From assembly GCA_013001975.1 (NCBI GenBank), contig JABDKX010000140.1, positions 1-64,000 of the forward strand: a stretch of DNA of 64,000 nucleotides, in the 5' to 3' direction. The notes beneath the pieces were generated by a model, which saw nothing but the letters and a program-made list of their open reading frames with translations, had not been told where the DNA came from and made no database searches. The position numbers were made by a program, and so were the translations under genes. The stretch is from Saprospiraceae bacterium. Lineage in GTDB: Bacteria; Bacteroidota; Bacteroidia; Chitinophagales; Saprospiraceae. Positions 8,898 through 17,139 of this stretch are shown here, in pieces (position 1 is the first letter of the stretch; every line of letters starts with the position of its first letter).

Positions 8898-11132
8898 TTG
8901 ATTAAGATATTAAAGGTCATTATTCTTACTGCAATTATCTCTTCTTTTTTTACCTGCACAAGTGATTCTGGAAATGTGGAAAAAACAGAAGATTATAATC
9001 CAAACAAAGTTATGGCGGAGACTTTACTTGCTCTTCATAACGATATCAATTTTATGAATTCATTATATGAGAATTCTGATAGAGCGGACTATCTTCTTGC
9101 TCAACCACAATCGGGAAATTTAATGAATAATTTAAAAATAAAAATGAGAGCAGGATATGAACTCATGAATTCTAATAAAAACGAACAAGCTTTAGAAGTT
9201 TTCAATGAAATTGAAAAAGAATTAGAAACATTAAATACAAATCAGGGAGGACGATATCGGCTTTTAAAATTAAGAGCAGTCAATTATTTTAGAATGGGAG
9301 AATTAGAAAACTGTATTAATAATCACAATGAAGATTCTTGCATTTTACCATTTAATGACAACAGCTTTCATAGAGTTAAAACTGGAAGTCAAGCAGCTAT
9401 AGATGATATTTTGGAATTGCTGAAAATGAAAAGTGATAAAAACTATATCTGGCTTCTAAATTTAGCTTATATGACGCTTGGACAATATCCTGATAATGTT
9501 CCACCAGAATACTTGGTACCTCTATATCCAAAAGAAGAACCTAATTTAGTTGAACCATTTATTAACATAGGTTCAACAATTGGTGTGGATGATAATAAAT
9601 TAAGTGGTGGCAGTATTATAGATGATTTTACTGGCGATGGTTACTACGATATTATTTCTAGCTCGTGGAGTTTGGCAGATCAGATTTTCTTCTACGTAAA
9701 CAATGGAGACGGAAGTTTTACGGAATCCCACAAAAAAGCAGGATTAGAAGGCATCACAGGAGGCTTAAATATTACACATACAGATTATAACAATGATGGT
9801 CATTTGGATTTCATGATCTTAAGAGGCGCTTGGCTCCAAGAAGGGCAATATCCTAATTCTCTATTAAGAAATAATGGTGATGGTACTTTCAGGGATGTTA
9901 CGGTAGAGTCAGAAATATTATCCAAAAATCCAACACTGGCTGCAGCATGGGCTGATTTTAATAATGATGGATTTCTAGATTGCTTTGTAGCTAATGAATC
10001 CTTTAAAGATGCACCACCTAATCCATGTGAACTTTTTATAAATCTGAAAAATGGTAAATTTAAAAACATAGCCCCTGATGTAAATAGCAATATCTCAGGA
10101 CTTTTTAAAGGTGTAACTATTGGAGATATTGATAATGACTTGGATCAAGATATTTATATTTCCAATTTAAAAGGTCCCAATATTTTATTGCGAAATGATG
10201 CTACAGAAAGCGTATATGGATTCTCATTTACTGATGTATCTCAATCTAGTAAAACATCTGGAAACGAACAAAGCTTTCCATGCTGGTTTTTCGACTATGA
10301 CAACGACGGATGGTTAGATATTTTTTCAGCCAGTTATTCTTGGGATTTCTCTAACAACATGGCAAAAGAATATTTAAATGAAATGGCTGGTGATCCTTCT
10401 GGCGCCGCACCTCCTGCTTTATATAAAAATAACAAAAAAGGATCATTCTCTAATGTCTCAAAAAATATAGGCCTAGACAAAATATGTTTTGCAATGGGTG
10501 CAGGATTTGGAGATTTTGATAATGATGGATTTCAAGACATTTATCTGGGTACTGGGGAACCTGATTTTAAAGCTGTCATTCCGAACAGGGCCTTTAAAAA
10601 TGAAAATGGCGTTGAATTTAAAGAAGTAACATCACAATCACGATTGGGACATTTACAAAAAGGCCATGGCATTTCTTTTGCAGATCTTGATTTTGATGGA
10701 GACCAAGACATTTACGCCGTAATGGGCGGTGCCTTTGAAGGTGATAATTTTTTCAACGCGCTTTTTGAAAATACGAATAATTCTAATAATTGGATAAAGA
10801 TAAAACTACAAGGTGTACAATCAAACAGACCGGCGATTGGCGCCAGATTAGAATTGGTAGTTTCAACTAATAATTCACATCGGAGTATCCATCGGTTTGT
10901 AAGCAACGGATCTAGCTTTGGAGAGAATCCATTTACACAAGAGATTGGTTTTTTAATTAATGAAACTATAGATAAGCTAAATATTATTTGGCCCTCAGGA
11001 CAACAAAGTACGTTTTCAAACCTTCAATCCAACAAATACTATTTAATCACAGAAGATCAACTAACCCCACAGGAATTAAACCACACTACAACTAAATTTA
11101 AAAAGGATAAAAACCATCACCACCAACATTAA
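8898..11132 (+). CDS. FG-GAP/VCBS-repeat lipoprotein with ASPIC/UnbV domain (CRTAC1-like)
   Basis: The TTG start is supported by the lipoprotein signal it opens (MIKILKVIILTAIISSFFTC). The nearby ATG at 8882 runs into a stop after seven codons. Residues 35-200 look helical and TPR-like. Residues about 235-608 hold at least seven calcium-type motifs of FG-GAP repeats, such as DYNNDGHLDF, DFNNDGFLDC, DYDNDGWLDI and DFDNDGFQDI, which build a beta-propeller. Residues about 635-725 match the ASPIC/UnbV domain (GARLEL, SNGSSFGENPF, IIWPSGQQ). The tail ends in a Lys/His-rich segment with HHHQH. Such proteins are surface or periplasmic and their role is unknown. An acetyltransferase gene follows 14 bases later. 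Confidence 0.88.
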   Translation: MIKILKVIILTAIISSFFTCTSDSGNVEKTEDYNPNKVMAETLLALHNDINFMNSLYENSDRADYLLAQPQSGNLMNNLKIKMRAGYELMNSNKNEQALEVFNEIEKELETLNTNQGGRYRLLKLRAVNYFRMGELENCINNHNEDSCILPFNDNSFHRVKTGSQAAIDDILELLKMKSDKNYIWLLNLAYMTLGQYPDNVPPEYLVPLYPKEEPNLVEPFINIGSTIGVDDNKLSGGSIIDDFTGDGYYDIISSSWSLADQIFFYVNNGDGSFTESHKKAGLEGITGGLNITHTDYNNDGHLDFMILRGAWLQEGQYPNSLLRNNGDGTFRDVTVESEILSKNPTLAAAWADFNNDGFLDCFVANESFKDAPPNPCELFINLKNGKFKNIAPDVNSNISGLFKGVTIGDIDNDLDQDIYISNLKGPNILLRNDATESVYGFSFTDVSQSSKTSGNEQSFPCWFFDYDNDGWLDIFSASYSWDFSNNMAKEYLNEMAGDPSGAAPPALYKNNKKGSFSNVSKNIGLDKICFAMGAGFGDFDNDGFQDIYLGTGEPDFKAVIPNRAFKNENGVEFKEVTSQSRLGHLQKGHGISFADLDFDGDQDIYAVMGGAFEGDNFFNALFENTNNSNNWIKIKLQGVQSNRPAIGARLELVVSTNNSHRSIHRFVSNGSSFGENPFTQEIGFLINETIDKLNIIWPSGQQSTFSNLQSNKYYLITEDQLTPQELNHTTTKFKKDKNHHHQH

Positions 11133-11146
11133 TTAAATTTAATCTT

Positions 11147-11668
11147 ATGGTGTTTAATAGTTTTAATATATCACAATCAACATTAGATGATTTAGATGTG
11201 GCTTGTTGGTTGTATCAGGATGCAATCAAATATCAAAAAGAAAAAGGCTTCCCATTATACAAAACAGATGACAGACATAATCAGGAAAGACATATCAAAA
11301 ATGGTTGTCATTTTAAAGTGACTTCAAATAATAAAATCATAGCCATTTTTAATATCCAACATCAAGATCCCCTTGTTTGGGGTATCAGAGATAAAGGAGA
11401 TGCATTTTACTTACATGGCGTCTTAGTTCATTCTCAATTTAAAGGAAAAAAAATATTTAAATTTATTCTTGATTGGGTTATTAATTATGCCAAATCTAAC
11501 AATCGTCAAATAATCAGATTGGATACTTGGGCAGACAATCCTCCTTTGGAAAATTATTATAAAAAACATGAATTTAAAGTCATCGGACATGTACATATTC
11601 CTGATGCTGAGGAAATATCTCCGAATTGTAGGAATAACCGTGTCGTATTAATGGAATACACGATATAA
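11147..11668 (+). CDS. GNAT-family N-acetyltransferase
   Basis: The 173-residue protein has the GNAT layout: an N-terminal strand-helix, a central strand FYLHGVLVHSQFKGKKIFKFIL containing the acyl-CoA pyrophosphate loop (here QFKGKK, a variant of Q/RxxGxG/A), and a C-terminal LDTWADNPPLENYYKKHEFKVIG segment. That last segment matches the usual N-x(3)-Y-x-K-x-G-F motif with the Gly changed to Glu. Substrate is unknown. It starts 14 bases after the lipoprotein gene and likely shares its transcript. Between its stop and the terminator at 11772 an unexplained open frame of about 30 codons is visible. Confidence 0.82.
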   Translation: MVFNSFNISQSTLDDLDVACWLYQDAIKYQKEKGFPLYKTDDRHNQERHIKNGCHFKVTSNNKIIAIFNIQHQDPLVWGIRDKGDAFYLHGVLVHSQFKGKKIFKFILDWVINYAKSNNRQIIRLDTWADNPPLENYYKKHEFKVIGHVHIPDAEEISPNCRNNRVVLMEYTI

Positions 11669-11771
11669 ATTTTAACCAAGACAATCTATTTGGTCTAAAT
11701 TCTTTTGAATCAATAATAAAGTTCGACGGGCGATTATCTAAAGAAGCTAAGTTAAAAGCACTCAAATAAAA

Positions 11772-11799
11772 AAAGAAGGCAAATGATTTTACCTTCTTT
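11772..11799. terminator. Bidirectional terminator-like hairpin between convergent genes
   Basis: AAAGAAGG at 11772-11779 pairs with CCTTCTTT at 11792-11799, with further AAA/TTT pairing inside the loop. A-rich sequence lies on the left, which reads as a T tract on the minus strand. It stands between the plus-strand acetyltransferase (ending at 11668) and the minus-strand TPR gene (ending at 11834), so it can serve both. Confidence 0.7.
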
Positions 11800-11833
11800 A
11801 AACGTTCAAAATAACAAAAAAACCCTTTTATTT

Positions 11834-13069
11834 TTATATCTTATTTAAGGCCAATAACTCTGGATATTTAGCATTGGTCACATTTGCCTGCTTCAAGTAT
11901 GTTTGAGCAATATCTTTATCACCTATCTCATCATAAATTTTCGCAAGCATCAAATTCACATCAATGTTTTTTGGTCTCTTATCATATTCCAATTGAGCAT
12001 ATGAAAGCGCTGATCTCGGATCATCTAGGAGTTCTAAATACAGATCAGCAAATTCCAAATTCATATTATGCCCACTGTCTGTATCTTCTTTCAGCATCAC
12101 TTTAATTTCTTGTACCAATGAATTCATCTCATTTACTCTATTTTCTTTTTTATATAAATGTGCCAAAGAAATATAGAAGCCTACTTCTGGAATAATATCC
12201 ATAGCTTTTTTTAATTCTTTTTCTGAAAGTTGATTTTTACCTTGCTCCATTAACACATCACCAATGGCACCGACAGCAAATGGATAATTTGGTCGTGTCT
12301 CTAGAATGGATTCATAGATCATTTTTGCCGTATCCAAGGCGCCATATCTTTGATAGATTTCTCCAAGTGTTAACATAGCCCATGCTGTTTCTTCTAATCC
12401 CGGAAAACCAGCCTGTACAGCCATGTTCATAGCTTGTTTTGCACCTTTGACATCGCCATGAATTTCTCTTAAATAAGAAGCTCTACTATACGATCTGATA
12501 TCTGGTTTGATTGTCAACATTCTATCTGTAAGCGCAATTGCTTTTTCATAATTACCCATTTCTACATTGGCATCTATCAATACACCATGAATTTGAGCAT
12601 TCGTAGGATTAAGTAAAGCTGCTTGATTTCCTGTAGTCAAAGCATCTTGAAAATCATGCAAGGAAAGTTGAACACCCGCTTTTGTTGTCATGGCTAGAAA
12701 AGTTAAATCATCATCTATGGATTCATTATTAATAGCATCATCTAAAACTTCCAATGCAGATGGATAATAATGGCCATGTTCGCCAGTTACACGTGCTTCC
12801 TTTATATAAAGTTGTGCCAATAAGATTTTAGACTTATTGTCGTCAACATCATTTTTTATAGCATTTTTATAACTTGCATATTGATTTTGAACTTCATCCC
12901 ATTCTTTTCCCATCTGAATCTTTTCCCCTCTTTGAAGTAAATCGCCAACAGAAATGCTTGAAGTTGAATGATTTGCATCTTTTTGTCCTTTAAAAGCCAA
13001 AAATGCGACTATAACAATAGCTGAAAAACATATACTAAATATGTAAATTAATTTTTTAGATGAAAACAT
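11834..13069 (-). CDS. Membrane-anchored TPR-repeat protein
   Basis: The N-terminus carries one hydrophobic segment at about residues 7-25, either an uncleaved anchor or a signal peptide. The remaining 385 residues are helical TPR repeats, with clear units such as ALLNPTNAQIHGVLIDANVEMGNYEKAIAL, read in short blocks at roughly 34-residue spacing. No catalytic domain is visible. Its start is 56 bases downstream of a bipartite motif (13125-13151) shared with the DUF4331 operon, so it is probably a target of the nearby ECF sigma factor. It is separated from the DUF4331 gene behind it by a strong terminator. The role is likely as a scaffold in the same extracytoplasmic response. Confidence 0.82.
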   Translation of the reverse strand: MFSSKKLIYIFSICFSAIVIVAFLAFKGQKDANHSTSSISVGDLLQRGEKIQMGKEWDEVQNQYASYKNAIKNDVDDNKSKILLAQLYIKEARVTGEHGHYYPSALEVLDDAINNESIDDDLTFLAMTTKAGVQLSLHDFQDALTTGNQAALLNPTNAQIHGVLIDANVEMGNYEKAIALTDRMLTIKPDIRSYSRASYLREIHGDVKGAKQAMNMAVQAGFPGLEETAWAMLTLGEIYQRYGALDTAKMIYESILETRPNYPFAVGAIGDVLMEQGKNQLSEKELKKAMDIIPEVGFYISLAHLYKKENRVNEMNSLVQEIKVMLKEDTDSGHNMNLEFADLYLELLDDPRSALSYAQLEYDKRPKNIDVNLMLAKIYDEIGDKDIAQTYLKQANVTNAKYPELLALNKI

Positions 13070-13124
13070 AATATAATTTTTAAAATTTTAGGAATATGAG
13101 CAGTTCTCCTACTCTATTTTAAAC

Positions 13125-13151
13125 TACGAGAGTTAAAGTCGTTTTGGATTT
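13125..13151 (-). promoter_or_regulatory. Putative ECF sigma promoter for the TPR gene
   Basis: On the minus strand this reads AAATCCAAAA, ten bases, TCTCGTA. The same two boxes with exactly the same spacing occur at 18901-18927 upstream of the DUF4331 operon. The downstream box is 56 bases from the TPR start codon. Two blocks of 10 and 7 conserved bases with unconserved DNA between them is what a -35/-10 pair of an ECF sigma factor looks like. Confidence 0.65.
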
Positions 13152-13160
13152 ATAAAGTCT

Positions 13161-13206
13161 TATTTTTTTTAAAATAAAAAGGAGGCTGCTTCTGTAAGCA
13201 ACCTCC
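13161..13206 (-). terminator. Rho-independent terminator of the DUF4331 operon
   Basis: Read on the minus strand, GGAGGTTGCTT (13206-13196) and AAGCAGCCTCC (13191-13181) form an 11-bp stem with one G-U pair and a 4-base loop. A T-rich tract runs to 13161. It lies about 40 bases after the stop of the large DUF4331 gene. The geometry is classical. Confidence 0.88.
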
Positions 13207-13248
13207 AGTCCCTAAAAATTAAATTACTATCTAAAATTAATTTACTTT

Positions 13249-16200
13249 TTAATCAATCTTCGAAAACCTAATTGTTTGCGATGATTTCGAATTTCCAATA
13301 GTTAGTAGGTAAACACCTGTCTCTAAAGTCGAAACATCTATTGAACTAAGTGATTTTCTTAATCTATTTTGCATTATCAATCTTCCTGATACATCAGTAA
13401 GTGTCATATTTAAAGCTTCATTTGCTTCAAATAATTCATCTAATTCAACATAAAGTCGATCACTTGCTGGATTTGGATAAACAGTTAAACTTGAAACTTC
13501 AAGATTAACATCCTCAACATTAACCGTTCCCGTTTTCATATTATCAAAAAATATCGCTGAAACGCCTGCTTGTAATCTGTCAAATACAGGACGGGCATTG
13601 TCGGATGCATCAAAACTAAATCCAAGTACTTTACCACCTTCCTTGGCTCTTTCTGCAACATAAATCATTTTCGTATTTTCATCTATAGCTACATCAACTG
13701 GATTTCCTAATTCTGTAGCATCTCCTCCAATTCTTACTTGCTCAGCAAATGATATCATTCCATCATCAATCTTAGAACTGAAAGCAGAAATTTTCACAAT
13801 TCCGCCATCACTATCTGATGATGCTTCACCAATATCAGTTAAGATCATCATATCAGATGATTTGTCATATGTCAAGCCATGCGTTCTTACCAATCCTTCT
13901 ACTGTAACTTCAACGTCTGGTGTTATCAAACCTTCAGGTTGACCATAGAAATTATTCATGATAGCCAATCTATTGGTATTATCCATTATGGCATACAACG
14001 CATCTTCTTCTGCATGAATACCCCATAAATTAAATTGAGTAGTAAATGATTTTTCTAACATGATTTGCTCTCCATTCAATCTGTATACAAACAACATGTT
14101 CATCATTCCATTGGCATCATTTGCATCTTGAGCAACTACCAATCTATCATCTATAACGGCTATTTCTCTACCATTGATAAAGTCAGAAGTTGACGAACCG
14201 ATATATCTTAAAGATGAACCATTATCAATACTGTCCTTTACACTTCCATAAATATTTACAACATTATTGGTTCTGTCTAATTCATACAATAAGTCATTTG
14301 TAAAATCATAATGTATACCATCAGAATCCATAGCTTGACCTTCAAGATTGACTCTTCCAATTGATCTGTCCTCTCGTACTTGATAGACTCCTATCTCATT
14401 ACTTGTATTTGATGAAGTATAAAATTGTGCAAGATTATTTAATACAACTTCTTCTTCATTATAGTCAGAATAAAATACAGCAGAAGCTCCTGCGAATAAT
14501 CTACTATAACTTGGATTGGCATCACCATTCATTGAATTTAATGGGAATCCCAAAATTCTACCACCACCGTTAGCTCTTTCTGCTACGTAAATTGTTTCTG
14601 TTAAATTATCAAATGCCACATCAACAGGATTTCCAAGAAGTGTACTATTACCTTCAATTCTAATTTGTTCTGATTCAGAAATCACATCATCTGATATAGC
14701 ACTTTCAAAATCATTCACGATGATAACAGCGCCATCATCTGCACTACTTGCTTCACCAACATCAGTTAAAATCATCAGGCCATTATTATCAATGGTTAAA
14801 CCATGTGTTCTGACCATGTTTTCAATTGATATTGTTTTAGAAGGTATTGCATCTGATCCTGTATTGCTTAAAAAGTTTTCGAAAACAACTAAGTTTTCAG
14901 AATTATCTTCTATAGCAAACAATGAAGATCCTACAAACTGTATTCCCCATAAATTTATTGGAGATGAATATTCTGTTGAATAAGTTATTCGATTCGGTGA
15001 TATATCATACACAACAAATTTGTTGGTCATTCCATTAGCATCATTTGCATCTTGTGCGACAACTAATTTGTCAGCGCGTACTGCAATTTCACGTCCATTT
15101 ATAAAATCAGAACTTGAAGTAGCTGTTAATGATGCTGATGTTCCAGAATTTACAGAAGCTAAAACTTTATCATAAGCATTGATAACATTGTTTGATCTGT
15201 TTAATTGGTAAATAACATCATTTTGACTATCGTAATGTACACCATCAGCATCCATCGCTGCTACATCAATTAAATTTAACTTGATATCTCTTGTGTTATC
15301 AGTATTCAATACACCTAACTGTCCTGTAGTATTTGAAGAAATAAACAATGAACTTTCGGAATCTGGACTTTCTGGTGTTCCTTCATATATCTCTCCACTA
15401 CAATCACCTGTTCCACTAAATGGCATAGCTACATAAGGAAAAGAATTTCTAAATGGCTTATCATTTGCTTCAACTCCAGTTGTATAAGTTAATACGCCTA
15501 ATAAATCATCCGTCACAGGACTAGCTGAAGTATTAGGATCATAATCATCATACCATAATCCAATGGCAGCCAAAACAACACCAGAAACTGCCTGTAATTC
15601 AATTCGTGTTACGTCATCTTCAAGTCTTCTTCCATTTGGAAAACCATCCATATTTGGAATAAATTCTAAGTCTGCAGTTGTATTAAAAGGAGCTACCGTT
15701 AAGCCAATAGCTGCTGCTTGCACCAATCCTAATGAACTATAATTTGCATCATCTCTTGGTGTCGGAGGTACCGCCATATTTAATCTCAACATATCACCAC
15801 CATTAGGTAAAAAGTTATTTATAAATGGCTTTCCTGCTGCAACAGGATTTCCACCTTTACCAGTAGCTAATTGATAAGGAATAGCATTTGGAACACCTGT
15901 ATGAAATATAGGCCATAAATCTACAGACCTTGGTTTCCCAGGTATCAAAAGTAGGTCACCGAAAGTTTCAAAAGCAGTTCCAGTTAAATCCCCACCTTTA
16001 AGCGCACTAACGCCATCAGCACCATTTGTAAAATCAAATGCACCTAATGAAGCTTCTTGAATTCTCAATGCTGAAAATGCAGGTACTGCGCCACCAAATA
16101 GATCATCATCCATATATAATGCTAATTCAGGATTATAAAAGAATTCATCCATTTCTGTCTCAGCTAATTCATCATAAGGCGTAATAGAATTCCAAAAATC

Positions 16201-17109
16201 TTTATACCCGATTGGAATAACGGCTTCATTAGTCAAAGGCATACCTAGTCTCGAAACTTGTACCCAGTCACCTGAATACGAAGGATTTGCATCCGAGCTT
16301 AATGTTGTCATTGAAGGTCTTGAAGCTGATGCCCAAACACCTATTACATAATCTGGGTCTAAAATATCAGAAGGTGTTGATGATGCTCCACTCTTTAAAA
16401 GTGTTGAAATCGGTACTTGAATAGCCAATGTACTTACATTGTAACAAGCTACCCCATCTCTAGGGTTTCCATTCTGTCTAGAAGCATCTCCCAGATCAAA
16501 AATACCACCAAGGTCAACAAAGAAAGGATCATCAGTTGGACCGGCAAAAACAGTTTCTCCTGTTGATGCTGTCGTAATGGCATTTCCCCATATTTCAGCG
16601 TAATCTCCACCTAATCCAGCGCCTCCGCCTATACTTCTTTCACCAATATTATTGGGAGGTACAATACCATTACTTATAATAGTTTCAAATGTTACACCAC
16701 CATCCAGACTTCTTTCTAAAGTATAAGTGGCTTTTTGATTTTGCTTACCTAATCGTATATTAAAAAACGTTGTTGGATCTTCGTTTTCAAGATTAAAGGT
16801 AAAACGATAAGTTACTTCATCGCCAACAACACTAGCATCATTGTCTACATGAATCTCATACCTTATGTTTTCTCCAAACGTATAATAGTTAGGTCCTCCA
16901 TGAGGTAATTGAAAAGGAATATAAGTGGCTATTAATGTAACCGTATTTGGATTATCTGGACTTCTAAATGCATAGACATCCACATTGTCAGCCAAGGGGT
17001 CATTAGAAATCAATGGCGCTTCTCTATGACTAGAGGCAAATGTTGTGATTGCTGTTATGGTCATCAAAACCATTGTCAGCAAAATATTTTTTATGTTAAA
17101 ATTTTTCAT
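13249..17109 (-). CDS. DUF4331 protein fused to a duplicated beta-propeller-like region and T9SS type A sorting domain
   Basis: A signal peptide ends near residue 25, just before SSHREAPLISNDPLADN, the start of a DUF4331 domain that fills residues 25 to about 565. Two homologous blocks follow at about 580-885 and 885-1190. Both contain SSDFINGREIAV, VVAQDANDANGM, RTHGLT, MILTD(V/I)GEASS and NPVDVA..IYVAERA, and look like NHL/SMP-type propeller repeats. The last 86 residues begin LTVYPNPASD and end VYLLTIGNSKSSQTIRFSKID, a type A sorting domain. The protein is therefore exported by the type IX system and processed at the cell surface. The DUF4331 part is closely paralogous to the gene at 17140, 30 bases upstream, with which it is co-transcribed. 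Function of DUF4331 is unknown. Confidence 0.9.
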   Translation of the reverse strand: MKNFNIKNILLTMVLMTITAITTFASSHREAPLISNDPLADNVDVYAFRSPDNPNTVTLIATYIPFQLPHGGPNYYTFGENIRYEIHVDNDASVVGDEVTYRFTFNLENEDPTTFFNIRLGKQNQKATYTLERSLDGGVTFETIISNGIVPPNNIGERSIGGGAGLGGDYAEIWGNAITTASTGETVFAGPTDDPFFVDLGGIFDLGDASRQNGNPRDGVACYNVSTLAIQVPISTLLKSGASSTPSDILDPDYVIGVWASASRPSMTTLSSDANPSYSGDWVQVSRLGMPLTNEAVIPIGYKDFWNSITPYDELAETEMDEFFYNPELALYMDDDLFGGAVPAFSALRIQEASLGAFDFTNGADGVSALKGGDLTGTAFETFGDLLLIPGKPRSVDLWPIFHTGVPNAIPYQLATGKGGNPVAAGKPFINNFLPNGGDMLRLNMAVPPTPRDDANYSSLGLVQAAAIGLTVAPFNTTADLEFIPNMDGFPNGRRLEDDVTRIELQAVSGVVLAAIGLWYDDYDPNTSASPVTDDLLGVLTYTTGVEANDKPFRNSFPYVAMPFSGTGDCSGEIYEGTPESPDSESSLFISSNTTGQLGVLNTDNTRDIKLNLIDVAAMDADGVHYDSQNDVIYQLNRSNNVINAYDKVLASVNSGTSASLTATSSSDFINGREIAVRADKLVVAQDANDANGMTNKFVVYDISPNRITYSTEYSSPINLWGIQFVGSSLFAIEDNSENLVVFENFLSNTGSDAIPSKTISIENMVRTHGLTIDNNGLMILTDVGEASSADDGAVIIVNDFESAISDDVISESEQIRIEGNSTLLGNPVDVAFDNLTETIYVAERANGGGRILGFPLNSMNGDANPSYSRLFAGASAVFYSDYNEEEVVLNNLAQFYTSSNTSNEIGVYQVREDRSIGRVNLEGQAMDSDGIHYDFTNDLLYELDRTNNVVNIYGSVKDSIDNGSSLRYIGSSTSDFINGREIAVIDDRLVVAQDANDANGMMNMLFVYRLNGEQIMLEKSFTTQFNLWGIHAEEDALYAIMDNTNRLAIMNNFYGQPEGLITPDVEVTVEGLVRTHGLTYDKSSDMMILTDIGEASSDSDGGIVKISAFSSKIDDGMISFAEQVRIGGDATELGNPVDVAIDENTKMIYVAERAKEGGKVLGFSFDASDNARPVFDRLQAGVSAIFFDNMKTGTVNVEDVNLEVSSLTVYPNPASDRLYVELDELFEANEALNMTLTDVSGRLIMQNRLRKSLSSIDVSTLETGVYLLTIGNSKSSQTIRFSKID
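13545..15350 (-). repeat. Tandem duplication of about 300 codons inside the large DUF4331 gene
   Basis: Approximate limits. The protein segments encoded by about 15350-14470 and 14440-13545 align along their whole length, sharing SSDFINGREIAV, VVAQDANDANGM, VRTHGLT and IYVAERA at corresponding places. The DNA has diverged, so the duplication is old and the copies are stably kept. Confidence 0.8.
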
Positions 17110-17139
17110 GTTTTTCTTTTTAATTGTGTAAATAAATAA

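Noticed and set aside
8882-8905. Seven-codon ATG frame overlapping the start of the 8898 lipoprotein gene
   Set aside because: Too short to support as a gene; mentioned only as a possible leader effect.
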